DNA of 64,000 bases from DATEMU01 sp964414585 (GTDB lineage: Bacteria; Planctomycetota; Phycisphaerae; UBA1845; UTPLA1). Within the stretch, counting starts at the first letter, position 1. Each line of letters starts with the position of its first letter. The notes under the pieces are model-generated. The model saw only the letters and a list, made by a program, of their open reading frames with translations, had not been told where the DNA came from and made no database searches. The position numbers and the translations under genes are program-made. Positions 42,624 through 51,047 of this stretch are shown piece after piece. The DNA is taken from NCBI GenBank assembly GCA_964414585.1, contig CAYPXR010000097.1, forward strand, positions 1 through 64,000. Direction: 5' to 3'.

Positions 42624-44459
42624 ATGCGCGTACGAATCGCTAATGACGAAATACGAATTACGAATTACGAAAGGCTGCGACCGCGCGCTTCCGTAATTCG
42701 TCATTTGACATTCTTCATTTTCCTCCTCCTCGCGGTCGCCGCCCCGGTCCGGGCACAGATGCTCACCGCCGAAATCTCCAGCGACGAAGCCGTCGTCGGC
42801 GAATCGCTCACCGTCTCCGTGACCGTCTCCAATCCCTCGCAGGCCGGCGCCCCGACGCCGCCCGAGTCCGACGATTTCGAAATTCGCCTCCTCAACGTCC
42901 TACCCTCGAGGAGCCAGCGGGTCTCCGTCATCAACGGCCGAATGACCCAGCAAACCGACTACACCTACCAATTCAGCGCCAAGCCGCTCCACGCTGGGAC
43001 GCTGACGCTCGGCCGCTTCACTCTCCGCGATAATGGCCGGGCCTATGTCACCCGCCCACTCCGCGTCACAGTCCGCGCCGATCAATCGACGCAAAACGTC
43101 TGGGCCGAGATCACCGCCAAGCGCGACGTCGCCTACGTCGGCCAGCCCGTCGTCCTCACCTATCAAATCTGGATTCGCCAATACAACCAGCCCGGCCTCG
43201 GCATGCTCGACGTCTCCAACACCTGGAACCTCAAGGATGCCCAGGCCACCACCTGGGGCGTCTTCTCGCAGACGGACATCACCCGCCCGCAATACGCCAG
43301 CCAGGCGCGCGAGGTCGAGCCGGGCCACAGTGAAAACTTTTTCGTCTATTACCTCGAAACGACGGTCTACCCGACCAAGGCCGGCCCGTTCGATTACGGC
43401 GACATCGCCTTCGTTTACAATTATCCCCTCCGCATCGGCCGCAGCGTCTTTTCGCTGACCCTCGAGCGCTCCCGCAAGCTCGCCGTGAAGCCGACGCTGC
43501 CACAGCTCCTCATCAAGCCGATCCCCCAGGAAGGCCGCCCGCCCGGCTACAACGGCGCGATCGGCGTCTACTCCATCGCCGCCCTGGCCAAGCCGACCCA
43601 AGTCCCGGTCGGCGATCCGATCACCCTCACCCTCATCATCCGCGGCGACGGCCCGCTCGACCGCCTGACGCCGCCGCGCCTCGACCCCATCACTGCGCTC
43701 ACCCGCGACTTCGAAGTCTCCGCGGATATTCCCGCCGGTTCGGTCGAAGATACCGCCAAGCGTTTTACCATGACGATCCGCGCCCTTCGCGAAGACGTCA
43801 AACAAATCCCGCCGATCCCCCTGAGCTTCTTCAACCCCAACACGGGAAAATTTGAGACGGCCCGCTCCAATCCCATCCCCCTCACGGTGACGCCCGCGCA
43901 GCGAATCGCCCTCTCGCATCTTCCGGCCAACGACGGCGGTTCTCCCGAAACAGGAATCCTCACACCGCTCGTCGAATCTTCCGAGGGCCTCTTTCCCAAC
44001 GAGACCGATCCCAACACCATCCTGGCCGATCAATCCGCCGACCTCGGCGCCGGCGCGTGGTCGATTCTCGCCGTTCTGCCCTTGGCGTATGCGGCGACGT
44101 CGCTCCTCTGTGCTCGATCGGCCCGCTTCCGACGCGATCAAGCCTATCGCCGCAGAACGCGCGCCTTTGCCACTGCCAAGAAGGCCCTTGCGATGGATGC
44201 TTCCTCGCCGCCGCATCTCCGCGCTGTTCTCACCGGCTACATCGCGGATCGGTGCAACGTCCCCGCCGGCGGTCTCACCCGCGCTGACGCCATCAAGCTC
44301 CTTGCTGACCGCGCCATCTCCCCCGATGCGATCAAAACAGCCGACGCCCTCCTCGAAAAACTCGAATTGGCGGAGTATGCCGGCGCCGGTGGAGACGCCG
44401 GCGGCACCGACGCCGCCTGGCAGCTCGTGCAGACCCTCGAACGGGAGAAACTGCGATGA
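42624..44459 (+). CDS. batD: BatD-type protein with a palindromic element in its N terminus
   Basis: A 611-residue membrane protein with the BatD (oxygen-tolerance) layout. A signal peptide core 'LTFFIFLLLAVAAPVRAQ' is followed by several Ig-like beta domains ('AVVGESLTVSVTVSNPSQ', 'YQFSAKPLHAGTLTLGRFTL', 'VGDPITLTLIIRGDGPLDRL'). One membrane helix lies at about 474-491 and a cytoplasmic helical tail follows. The first 28 residues, before the hydrophobic core, are encoded by an inverted repeat (42641-42706) and look foreign to the family. ATG 42624 is 3 nt after the batBC stop. BatD is thought to assemble with BatA/B in the inner membrane. Confidence 0.88.
   Translation: MRVRIANDEIRITNYERLRPRASVIRHLTFFIFLLLAVAAPVRAQMLTAEISSDEAVVGESLTVSVTVSNPSQAGAPTPPESDDFEIRLLNVLPSRSQRVSVINGRMTQQTDYTYQFSAKPLHAGTLTLGRFTLRDNGRAYVTRPLRVTVRADQSTQNVWAEITAKRDVAYVGQPVVLTYQIWIRQYNQPGLGMLDVSNTWNLKDAQATTWGVFSQTDITRPQYASQAREVEPGHSENFFVYYLETTVYPTKAGPFDYGDIAFVYNYPLRIGRSVFSLTLERSRKLAVKPTLPQLLIKPIPQEGRPPGYNGAIGVYSIAALAKPTQVPVGDPITLTLIIRGDGPLDRLTPPRLDPITALTRDFEVSADIPAGSVEDTAKRFTMTIRALREDVKQIPPIPLSFFNPNTGKFETARSNPIPLTVTPAQRIALSHLPANDGGSPETGILTPLVESSEGLFPNETDPNTILADQSADLGAGAWSILAVLPLAYAATSLLCARSARFRRDQAYRRRTRAFATAKKALAMDASSPPHLRAVLTGYIADRCNVPAGGLTRADAIKLLADRAISPDAIKTADALLEKLELAEYAGAGGDAGGTDAAWQLVQTLEREKLR
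42641..42706. repeat. Palindromic element inserted in batD coding sequence
   Basis: The left arm TAATGACGAAATACGAATTA continues CGAATTACGAAAG, and the right arm is CTTCCGTAATTCGTCATTT (42688-42706), its near-perfect reverse complement. The element could form a long hairpin in DNA or mRNA. It lies between the start codon and the hydrophobic core of the BatD signal peptide and is open in the batD frame. Similar 'gaattacgaatgacgaat' palindromes occur as dispersed repeats in several bacterial genomes; other copies here were not found at full length. Confidence 0.65.
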
Positions 44460-45298
44460 GCGCCATTTGTTCGACCTTCTATTGCGTGGCGATCCTGGTC
44501 TTGACTCCCGGCGCTCCTTCAAACCTTAAGCCCAAGATTTCCAACCTCACCGCCCGCGACATCCTGAAGAAGGCCGATACCGCCTTCGAAGCCGCGGTTG
44601 CCACGAAAAACGCCGCCGATCCCGACGTTCGACGTCTCTACCGGGAGGCCCTCGACGGGTTTCAAGCCCTTGTGCAAAGCGGCGTCCAAAATGGTTTGCT
44701 CTACTACAACATCGCCAATACGCATCTCCGACTCGGCGACATCGGCCGCGCGATCGTCAACTATCGCCGGGCACAAAAGCTCAACCCCGGCGATGCCCGT
44801 ATCGAAAAGAATCTCGAATCCGCCAAGAAGCTGGTCGAACTCAAATTTTCCAAGCCCGCCGCCAGCGCCATGATCGAAACACTCTTCTTCTGGCATTTCG
44901 ACACCTCGCTCGCCGCGCGCACCCGCGTCGCCCTCGCCGCTTACGCCATCTTTTGGTTGCTTGCCCTGTTCATGAGACTATTGCCGCGACGCCCGCCCGG
45001 CCTCGGCTGGGCCCTCCTGGCCATCGGACTTTTCACAGCCGCCGTCGGTGGCAGCGCCGCCGAAGAGCGCCTCACGGCTCATCAGCACATCGAAGGCGTT
45101 CTTATCACCGACCATGTCGTTCTGCGGAAGGGAAACGGCGAATATTACGAACCTCAGTTCGATCGCCCCTTGCCCCAGGGCGTCGAATTCCGCCTCCGCG
45201 ATTCGCGCCCAGACGTCGACGGCGCAACGTGGTACCAAGTCGAATTGCCGGACGGCAAAGACGGCTGGCTCCGCGCCGAACAAGCCGAAATCATCTGA
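44456..45298 (+). CDS. BatE-like TPR and SH3 domain membrane protein
   Basis: A 280-residue protein that overlaps batD by ATGA. An N-terminal hydrophobic signal (about 1-20) is followed by TPR-like helices ('GLLYYNIANTHLRLGDIGRA', 'IVNYRRAQKLNPGDARIEKN'). Two membrane helices lie near 165-182 and 191-203. A C-terminal SH3-like domain has 'ITDHVVLRKGNGEYYEPQF' and 'WYQVELPDGKDGWLRAEQ'. This matches BatE, the last member of Bat operons, and it ends the run of overlapping genes here. Residues 22-31 (SNLKPKISNL) come from a simple-sequence stretch and may reflect an old insertion. Confidence 0.82.
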   Translation: MSAICSTFYCVAILVLTPGAPSNLKPKISNLTARDILKKADTAFEAAVATKNAADPDVRRLYREALDGFQALVQSGVQNGLLYYNIANTHLRLGDIGRAIVNYRRAQKLNPGDARIEKNLESAKKLVELKFSKPAASAMIETLFFWHFDTSLAARTRVALAAYAIFWLLALFMRLLPRRPPGLGWALLAIGLFTAAVGGSAAEERLTAHQHIEGVLITDHVVLRKGNGEYYEPQFDRPLPQGVEFRLRDSRPDVDGATWYQVELPDGKDGWLRAEQAEII

Positions 45299-45439
45299 CC
45301 GTCCAGAGCCGATAGACTCGACCTTTGCCCCGCGGTACAATCAACCTCGCGATCGAACGCTTTGAAGGCGAGGTCCAGCGACGTGGAAACCGGCGCGAAC
45401 GACTCCAACCCCTATCCGCCGCCAACGGAGACGCACACC

Positions 45440-45913
45440 ATGAGTGCCGACGCCCAAACCGCGAATTCCCCCAAGCCCGCCGGGCCGTTGAGCGGCCCCA
45501 TCGGCATGCTCGTCTTCATCCTGTTCTTCACCGCGGCCGGCTATCTCACCTACCAAACCTTGACGACCGCCCCGATTCCTGATGTGGAACCTTTGTCGAG
45601 GACCTTTGTCTGTTCCGAAACTGGGAAACCGTTTGAATACTCCTTGTCCGTCGAAGAAAAATGGCCCGTGCCTTCGCCGTACAGCGGAAAGAAAACCGGC
45701 TATCCCGCCGAAGCGTGCTATTGGACAAAGGATGGAAAGCGAAAGTCCGAGCCGACCTTCGTGATCCTCAACGAATACCTGGGCAAGCCCGGTGACACGA
45801 TCTGTCCCGACTGCGGCAGACTCGTCGTCGGACACAATCCCATGCCGCCGGTATCCGTCCCACTTGCTGGTGCGCCCGCAACCCGTCCGGCCGCTTCCCA
45901 GAAATCGAATTAA
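45440..45913 (+). CDS. Small single-pass membrane protein of unknown function
   Basis: ATG 45440 has GGAG about 9 nt upstream, giving 157 residues. One membrane helix (about 24-42, 'GMLVFILFFTAAGYLTYQTL') is followed by a soluble domain with four cysteines, including 'FVCSETGKPFEY' and a terminal 'TICPDCGRLVVGHNP' CxxC pair that could bind zinc. The end is Pro/Ala-rich. No family is recognised. It is downstream of the Bat operon by 141 bp on the same strand. Confidence 0.65.
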   Translation: MSADAQTANSPKPAGPLSGPIGMLVFILFFTAAGYLTYQTLTTAPIPDVEPLSRTFVCSETGKPFEYSLSVEEKWPVPSPYSGKKTGYPAEACYWTKDGKRKSEPTFVILNEYLGKPGDTICPDCGRLVVGHNPMPPVSVPLAGAPATRPAASQKSN

Positions 45914-45965
45914 GGTAGATTCGGCGATTTCGACAAGATGTGGAGCCGTCGACCTCGGTCGCCGT

Positions 45966-47369
45966 TTACGCCGCCGAACCCGTCAATTGCCCCGGACGAA
46001 GCACCGTGATCCGGTTCTTTCCGCCGGCCTTGGCGAGATAGAGGGCCTCGTCCGCCAGATTGAGCAGGTCCATCGCCGTCGTCGGCTGATCCTGCTCGCG
46101 GCTCGCCAGACCGATCGATAGCGATACGATGCTCGCGACCGGCAGCGACGTCGCCATCTCAGTTCGAAACCGGGCCAACATGCGCTCCGCGGAGGCTCGC
46201 GCGTCGTTGGGCGATGTCCGCGGCAAGAGGACGGCAAATTCGTCACCGCCGTATCGCACCGGAACATCCGATTCGCGGATCGACGTCTTGATGACCCGCG
46301 CGGTCAGTTCCAGGAGTTGATCACCCATCTGGTGACCCAGCGAGTCGTTGACTCGTTTGAAATTGTCCAGGTCCAGCATGATGCACGTCAGGTCCGTCCC
46401 GTAGCGCTCCGCTTCCGCGAAAAGCTGCGTCAAGAGATCGTTGAAATGGCGCCGATTGTAAAGCCCGGTCAGCGAATCCCGCGTCGCCATCTCCAGGAGC
46501 TGCCGGTTCGCCTTTTCCAGCTCCGTCGTCCGCTGATGCACGCGATCCTCCAACTGTGCGCTCTGCTGCAGAAGTTGTTCGTGCGAAGTCGACAGTTTGT
46601 CGGCCATCGAGTTGAACGCCCTGCTAAGATCGCCGATTTCATCGCGCCGCGTCGCTTCGACCCGGGTTTCCAGTTTCCCCGCCGCCAGTCCCGCCGCCGC
46701 CGCCGACAGCCGGTGGATCGGCTTCAGCAGGTACCGCACGATTTCGTATCCGAGGGGCACCATCAAAAGCGCGATGCCCACGGCCAGTCCGATGATATTT
46801 CTGGCGATGGCATCCAGCCCTTTCGACTGCGGCCGCAGGCTCAATCCCAGGCGCACGTAACCGGTGGTCGGCTTCCTGTTGTCCTGACTGATCATCGGCC
46901 CATCATCGAAATAGGCCGGGACTGGAAAGACCACGTCGATCCATTCCTGTCCGGACCCATCCGCCAGGACGTGCGGCTGATCGATCGGCTCGACGGAGAT
47001 ATGGTCCTTGTCGTGCAGGATGATCTGATTCACCGTGCCCGAACAGCGCTGCTGGCTGGCCAGGATCCGCCCGCCCATGTCCGTAAAAATGACGTAACAC
47101 AAATTCGAATCCGGAACCGCATCATCCACGATCGCCAACAACCGCTGTCGATCTTCAATCGGCACCGCCCGGGCGCCTCCGACCGCCAGCGTCCGCGCCA
47201 GCGCGCTCGCATGGGATTTGGCTTGCAAGAGCGCCGATTGCTGCGAAATGCGAAGGTAGGTCGCCCCCGTCAGACCCGTTGCCGCCAGCACCACTCCGGT
47301 GAGGAGCAAGGTCGTTCGGAACTGCAGCCCGAAGAGCCCGCGAAAGAACTGCTGACGGATCGATTCCAA
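45966..47369 (-). CDS. Membrane diguanylate cyclase (HAMP-GGDEF)
   Basis: A 467-residue protein that makes cyclic di-GMP from GTP. It begins at TTG 47369, 8 nt after GGGGGA; the first Met codons lie far inside. Two membrane helices (about 18-38 and 191-209) flank a periplasmic sensor domain. HAMP follows ('LLKPIHRLSAAAAGLAAGKL'), then a short coiled coil and the GGDEF domain. The active-site motif GGDEF is intact (374-378). The inhibitory I-site RESD (365-368) lies five residues before it, so product feedback inhibition is expected. A PilZ-domain c-di-GMP receptor lies at 60040. Confidence 0.94.
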   Translation of the reverse strand: MESIRQQFFRGLFGLQFRTTLLLTGVVLAATGLTGATYLRISQQSALLQAKSHASALARTLAVGGARAVPIEDRQRLLAIVDDAVPDSNLCYVIFTDMGGRILASQQRCSGTVNQIILHDKDHISVEPIDQPHVLADGSGQEWIDVVFPVPAYFDDGPMISQDNRKPTTGYVRLGLSLRPQSKGLDAIARNIIGLAVGIALLMVPLGYEIVRYLLKPIHRLSAAAAGLAAGKLETRVEATRRDEIGDLSRAFNSMADKLSTSHEQLLQQSAQLEDRVHQRTTELEKANRQLLEMATRDSLTGLYNRRHFNDLLTQLFAEAERYGTDLTCIMLDLDNFKRVNDSLGHQMGDQLLELTARVIKTSIRESDVPVRYGGDEFAVLLPRTSPNDARASAERMLARFRTEMATSLPVASIVSLSIGLASREQDQPTTAMDLLNLADEALYLAKAGGKNRITVLRPGQLTGSAA

Positions 47370-47799
47370 GTGACTGGTCCCCCGCCCAAGAGCCCGGCAA
47401 CCGCCTCACCCGGATTCCCGGTCAAGCGCGGCGTGGATTTTTTGCCCCTCGACCGCGACATTGTCGGACCGAGCGCATGAATCCGTGCGGCCAAGACAAT
47501 CTCACGGCCTGCCGTGATTCATTGTGCAATATCGAGCCGACCCAAGCCAAACTTGACGCCCAGATGTCCGAAAGACCGGCCCTCCTTTTGGTTCGCGCGC
47601 GGCCCACGATGCCGAGAAACACGGCCCGCAACCGCGCTTGAATTCGATTCTCGGCGCCGATATTCTTTTCGTGCAGCGTCGCACGCGTCCGCTAAGGCCC
47701 TCCTTGGGGTAAATACCAAGATAGTTCTGGCTGGGTCGGACGGATGAAGCGCGAGCCGTCCGGCCTTATAATGCCGACGCCGCCGATAATGGCCCGATG
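47370..47799. other. Intergenic region before tRNA-His
   Basis: These 430 bases hold only short overlapping open frames on both strands with no ribosome sites. I see no gene. The cyclase promoter (minus strand) and the tRNA promoter (plus strand) must lie here. A run with '-35 like' TTGGGG near 47703 is not convincing. Confidence 0.35.
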
Positions 47800-47872
47800 G
47801 TGAGTGTAGCTCAGTTGGCAGAGCACTAGGTTGTGGTCCTAGGGGTCGCGGGTTCAAATCCCGTCACTCACC
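47800..47872 (+). tRNA. tRNA-His (anticodon GTG)
   Basis: Acceptor GTGAGTG (47800-47806) pairs with CACTCAC (47865-47871). The D arm is GCTCAGTTGGCAGAGC. The anticodon arm CTAGG-TTGTGGT-CCTAG has anticodon GTG at 47833-47835. The T arm contains GGTTCAAATCC. C73 (47872) can pair with an encoded G at -1 (47799), the histidine-tRNA identity element. CCA is not encoded. Confidence 0.95.
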
Positions 47873-47925
47873 CGTTTCTAAGTCCCCTCGAACGCTGACG
47901 CGTTGCTTGAGTGCAAAAAGCAACC

Positions 47926-48648
47926 ATGTGCGGACGATACACCTTACTGGCCCAGGCCAACGAACTCGCGGCGGAGTTTCACGTCAGCGAAGTCGCCAAC
48001 CTGGCGCCGCGGTACAACATCGCTCCGACGCAGAGCGTGCCGATCGTCCGGCTTCAAGGCTTCGTCCCCCATACGGATATGGCGGTCGTGCGGCAGGCGG
48101 AATCGGGCGGCGCGCGGCGGCTGGACATTCTGCGTTGGGGGCTGATTCCTCATTGGGCCAAGGACACCAAGATCGCGTACAGCACGATCAACGCGCGAGC
48201 CGAGACGGTCGCCACGCAACCGGCCTTTCGTGATGCGTTCAAAAAACGGCGCTGCATCGTCCCTGCGAGCGGGTTCTACGAATGGAAAAAGTCGATGGTC
48301 GGCGGCAAGGAAGTGAAGCAGCCGTTGTACATCCGGCGGCCGGACGGACGACCGATCGGGCTGGCCGGGCTGTGGGCGTGTTGGGAAGGGCCGGACGGAA
48401 CGGTTATTGAGTCGTTCACGATCATCACGACGGACGCGAACGACCTTGTGCGGGAGTTTCACAACCGGATGCCGGTCATCCTTCGGCCGGAGGATTACGA
48501 TTCATGGCTGAATCCTGATTCGAAACCTGACGACCTTGAAGTGCTTTTGAAGCCGTGCCCGCCAGACTGGCTGGTCGCCTCCCCGGTGAGCAAACATGTC
48601 AATAACGCCCGCAATGACGATCCGGGCTGCATCGAAGAACTGACTTAA
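47926..48648 (+). CDS. SRAP-domain protein (YedK/HMCES), abasic-site crosslinker
   Basis: ATG 47926 is chosen so that Cys is residue 2 (MCGRYTLL), as the family requires after Met removal. The 240-residue protein carries the SRAP catalytic set: Cys2, Asn89 in INARAE, Glu119 in GFYEW and His179 in 'EFHNRMPVIL'. SRAP proteins covalently trap abasic sites in single-stranded DNA as a thiazolidine, shielding them from strand breakage and error-prone repair. It stands 109 bp upstream of imuA-imuB-dnaE2 on the same strand, consistent with a damage-tolerance neighbourhood. Confidence 0.93.
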   Translation: MCGRYTLLAQANELAAEFHVSEVANLAPRYNIAPTQSVPIVRLQGFVPHTDMAVVRQAESGGARRLDILRWGLIPHWAKDTKIAYSTINARAETVATQPAFRDAFKKRRCIVPASGFYEWKKSMVGGKEVKQPLYIRRPDGRPIGLAGLWACWEGPDGTVIESFTIITTDANDLVREFHNRMPVILRPEDYDSWLNPDSKPDDLEVLLKPCPPDWLVASPVSKHVNNARNDDPGCIEELT

Positions 48649-48707
48649 CCCCGGCATCGGCAAGGGGCTGGCGATTCGCGTCAATTTTCGGCATTTCGCC
48701 CCCTTGC

Positions 48708-48738
48708 AACCATACCTAACCATAACCTAACATATACT
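48708..48738 (+). promoter_or_regulatory. Direct repeats and -10-like box upstream of imuA
   Basis: AACCATACCT (48708-48717) and AACCATAACCT (48718-48728) are tandem near-identical repeats one helical turn apart, ending 4 nt before TATACT (48733-48738), a 5/6 match to a -10 box. The position, just ahead of a cassette that is normally damage-induced, suggests an operator. It does not resemble the known LexA palindromes, so the regulator is unknown. Confidence 0.35.
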
Positions 48739-48757
48739 CGGAGACAGGAGCCGTGGC

Positions 48758-49579
48758 ATGGGCGTCGGTAGGCATGTCGAGCTGCGCGATCTGGCCGAGC
48801 GGATTCGGGCGATCGAATCGCGGCACGACGTTACATCCGCAAATCGCTGTATGGACGATGCGACGGCGGATCGCATCCCGACCGGCTGGGCGGAGATTGA
48901 CGCCATGCTCGGCGGCGGGTTGGCGGCCGGGGGTTTGCATGAATGGTTCGGCGTGGGTGAGACGGTCAGCCGTCGCTGGACGCCGCCGCTGTGCATCCTG
49001 GTTCACCTGGCATGGAAATCGCTCGACCGTTTGTCGTCGTCGGTCGCCGCGGCGACGACGGTCTGGATCGGTCAGGTCTGCCATCCCTACCCGCGCGTTT
49101 TGATCCGGGGCGAGGATCGGCGGCTATTGGATCGGTCGCTGTTCGTCGCGCCGCGCGATGCCGCGACGCGGCTTTGGGCGATCGACTTGGCGCTACGCTC
49201 CCCGGCGGTCGGTTGCGTCGTCGCGGACGGCAGCGGCCTTGATCGTCCGGCGACGCAGCGCATTCAACACTTGGCGCGCTCGCAAACGAAGGCCGTCTTC
49301 ACCGCCTGCCCCCCGCGACAACTAAGCGAACTATCTGCCGCGCAGACACGCTGGCAGGTCTGCGCCGCGCCGCCGGCAGGAAAGAAAACATCGAGCGGCA
49401 TTCAACCCCGATGGAGCGTCGAACTTCTGCGCTGTAAAGGAATGCGGCCTATGAAAGAGCAACGTATCTGGCTCTTGGAGTGGAATCGTGCCGAGGGCGC
49501 TATCCATCTATCTGCCCGGCTGGCCGGTCTGGCTGGCTCGACGCAAGTGCCGGTCCGACCCCGACAGCGCACGGCCTGA
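48758..49579 (+). CDS. imuA: ImuA, RecA-like translesion synthesis accessory protein
   Basis: A 273-residue protein with GGAG 7 nt before ATG. The N-terminal part 'IPTGWAEIDAMLGGGLAAGG' with LHEWFG is the ImuA/SulA-like signature, a degenerate RecA fold in which the Walker A Lys is not evident. 'RLWAIDLALRSPAVGCVVAD' and the C-terminal 'WSVELLRCKGMRP' with 'WLLEW' also fit. ImuA works with ImuB and DnaE2 in mutagenic lesion bypass. Its last 92 bases overlap imuB in a different frame, which is a longer overlap than usual but common for this gene pair. Confidence 0.87.
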   Translation: MGVGRHVELRDLAERIRAIESRHDVTSANRCMDDATADRIPTGWAEIDAMLGGGLAAGGLHEWFGVGETVSRRWTPPLCILVHLAWKSLDRLSSSVAAATTVWIGQVCHPYPRVLIRGEDRRLLDRSLFVAPRDAATRLWAIDLALRSPAVGCVVADGSGLDRPATQRIQHLARSQTKAVFTACPPRQLSELSAAQTRWQVCAAPPAGKKTSSGIQPRWSVELLRCKGMRPMKEQRIWLLEWNRAEGAIHLSARLAGLAGSTQVPVRPRQRTA

Positions 49580-51032
49580 GCGGACCGCGTGGCTCCTGTG
49601 GACCTCGCAGCGCGGCGTCCAGCAGGTGGTGCACGGCTGCGGACAGGCACGGACGGCGGGTGTGCGGCCGGGCATGACGCTGGCGCACGCGCGGGCGCTG
49701 TGCGCGGGGATGCCGGTTCACGATCAAGCTGCCGAGCCGGACGAGGACGCGGCAATGTTGCGGCGTCTCGCGCGATGGATGCTGCGTTACGCACCGGTTG
49801 TTTCGCCCGATGATCCTGACGGGCTGACGCTCGACATCGCGGGCTGCGAAAAGCTCTTCGGCGGCGAGCGCGAGCATGTCCGGCGGATCGCGGAAGCGCT
49901 GCGGCGATGGGGTCTTCGCCCGCGACTGGCGGTTGCGCCGACATTCGCCTGCGCCTGGGCGGTCGCAAGGTTTGGCGAGGCGGCAATGGCCTGGATCGCG
50001 GACGATTCAATACACGGTGCTCTATCGCCGTTGTCGGTCTGCGCCCTGCGGATTGACGAGAAAACCGTGGATGCCCTCGCGGACGTGGGAATTGAGCGGA
50101 TCGAACACCTGCTCGTCCTGCCGCGCGATGAACTGGCGGCGAGGTTCGGCCCCGAATTGCTGCACCGGATTGATCTGGCGACCGGTGTGACAACGGAAAC
50201 GATCCGATCCGTCCAGTCGATCCGTCGTCATCAGGCCGGACATGCCTTTGACGGTCCTGTGTGTCGTCTTGAAATCATCGAGGCGACGACGCGCGAACTG
50301 TTGACCCGGCTCTTGAAGCCGCTCAGCGTGGCTCAACGCGGCATCCGCGAATTGGCCGTCGAGCTGCGCCGCGTGGATTGCGAACCGCAAGTTGTGTCGG
50401 TTCGGCTCACGTATCCGAACCGCGACCATGCCCACCTTTGGAAACTCCTGTGGCCAAGACTGGAGCGCGTGCATCTTGGCTTTGGCGTCACGGAGATTGT
50501 CCTGCAGGCCGCGCGGACGGAGCGGATGAAAAACGAACAAGCCGCGTTCCTGCGCGAAGCCGTGCGCGAGCCCACCGATCAACTTGCCTCGCTTGGCGAG
50601 TTGGTGGATCGCCTCGTGGACCGGCTCGGCGGCGAGGCCGTGACACGAGTGCAACCGGCCGAGTCTTATGTCCCTGAACGGGCCTTTGTGCATACGGCCG
50701 TCGGCGAAGTCGCGCGGCCCTCGTCACGCATCCGCGTCGCGGATCATGCCGTCAATCCCGCCCATCGGCCATCACAGCTTTTTGAACGACCGGAGCCGAT
50801 CCGCGTCATCTCGCTCGTACCCGACGGTCCGCCGGTCTGGCTGGAATGGCGCGGTCTATCGGGCGAAGTTGTCGCCAGCATCGGGCCGGAGCGAATCGTC
50901 TCGCCGTGGTGGGTTCGCGGGCCTGCCGCGCCGCGCGACTATTACGAAGTCGAAGACATCCACGGGCGGCAACTATGGGTCTTTCGCGACGGCGGCTCCG
51001 GGCAATGGCTTGTGCATGGTCAATGGGTTTAG
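49488..51032 (+). CDS. imuB: ImuB, Y-family polymerase homologue lacking catalytic residues
   Basis: A 514-residue Y-family-like protein starting at GTG 49488 inside the end of imuA. The N terminus IYLPGWPVWLARRK replaces the DxD catalytic strand of active Y-family polymerases, so it is a hub rather than an enzyme. 'GVRPGMTLAHARALC', 'SPDDPDGLTLDIAGCEKLFG' and 'RPRLAVAPTFACAWAVARFG' are typical of ImuB. A C-terminal region carries 'PERAFVHTAVGEVARPSSRI' and ends 'GQWLVHGQWV'. ImuB binds the beta clamp and links DnaE2 to it. dnaE2 begins 15 bp downstream. Confidence 0.92.
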   Translation: MPRALSIYLPGWPVWLARRKCRSDPDSARPERTAWLLWTSQRGVQQVVHGCGQARTAGVRPGMTLAHARALCAGMPVHDQAAEPDEDAAMLRRLARWMLRYAPVVSPDDPDGLTLDIAGCEKLFGGEREHVRRIAEALRRWGLRPRLAVAPTFACAWAVARFGEAAMAWIADDSIHGALSPLSVCALRIDEKTVDALADVGIERIEHLLVLPRDELAARFGPELLHRIDLATGVTTETIRSVQSIRRHQAGHAFDGPVCRLEIIEATTRELLTRLLKPLSVAQRGIRELAVELRRVDCEPQVVSVRLTYPNRDHAHLWKLLWPRLERVHLGFGVTEIVLQAARTERMKNEQAAFLREAVREPTDQLASLGELVDRLVDRLGGEAVTRVQPAESYVPERAFVHTAVGEVARPSSRIRVADHAVNPAHRPSQLFERPEPIRVISLVPDGPPVWLEWRGLSGEVVASIGPERIVSPWWVRGPAAPRDYYEVEDIHGRQLWVFRDGGSGQWLVHGQWV

Positions 51033-51047
51033 CGAAGGACGACCCTC

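Noticed and set aside
45966..47369. Degenerate, c-di-GMP-binding-only GGDEF protein
   Set aside because: The active-site motif is an exact GGDEF with an upstream RxxD site, so a functional cyclase is the simpler reading.
48649..48757. LexA box upstream of imuA
   Set aside because: Neither the E. coli-type CTGT-N8-ACAG nor the Gram-positive GAAC-N4-GTTC palindrome is present. Only direct repeats are seen.
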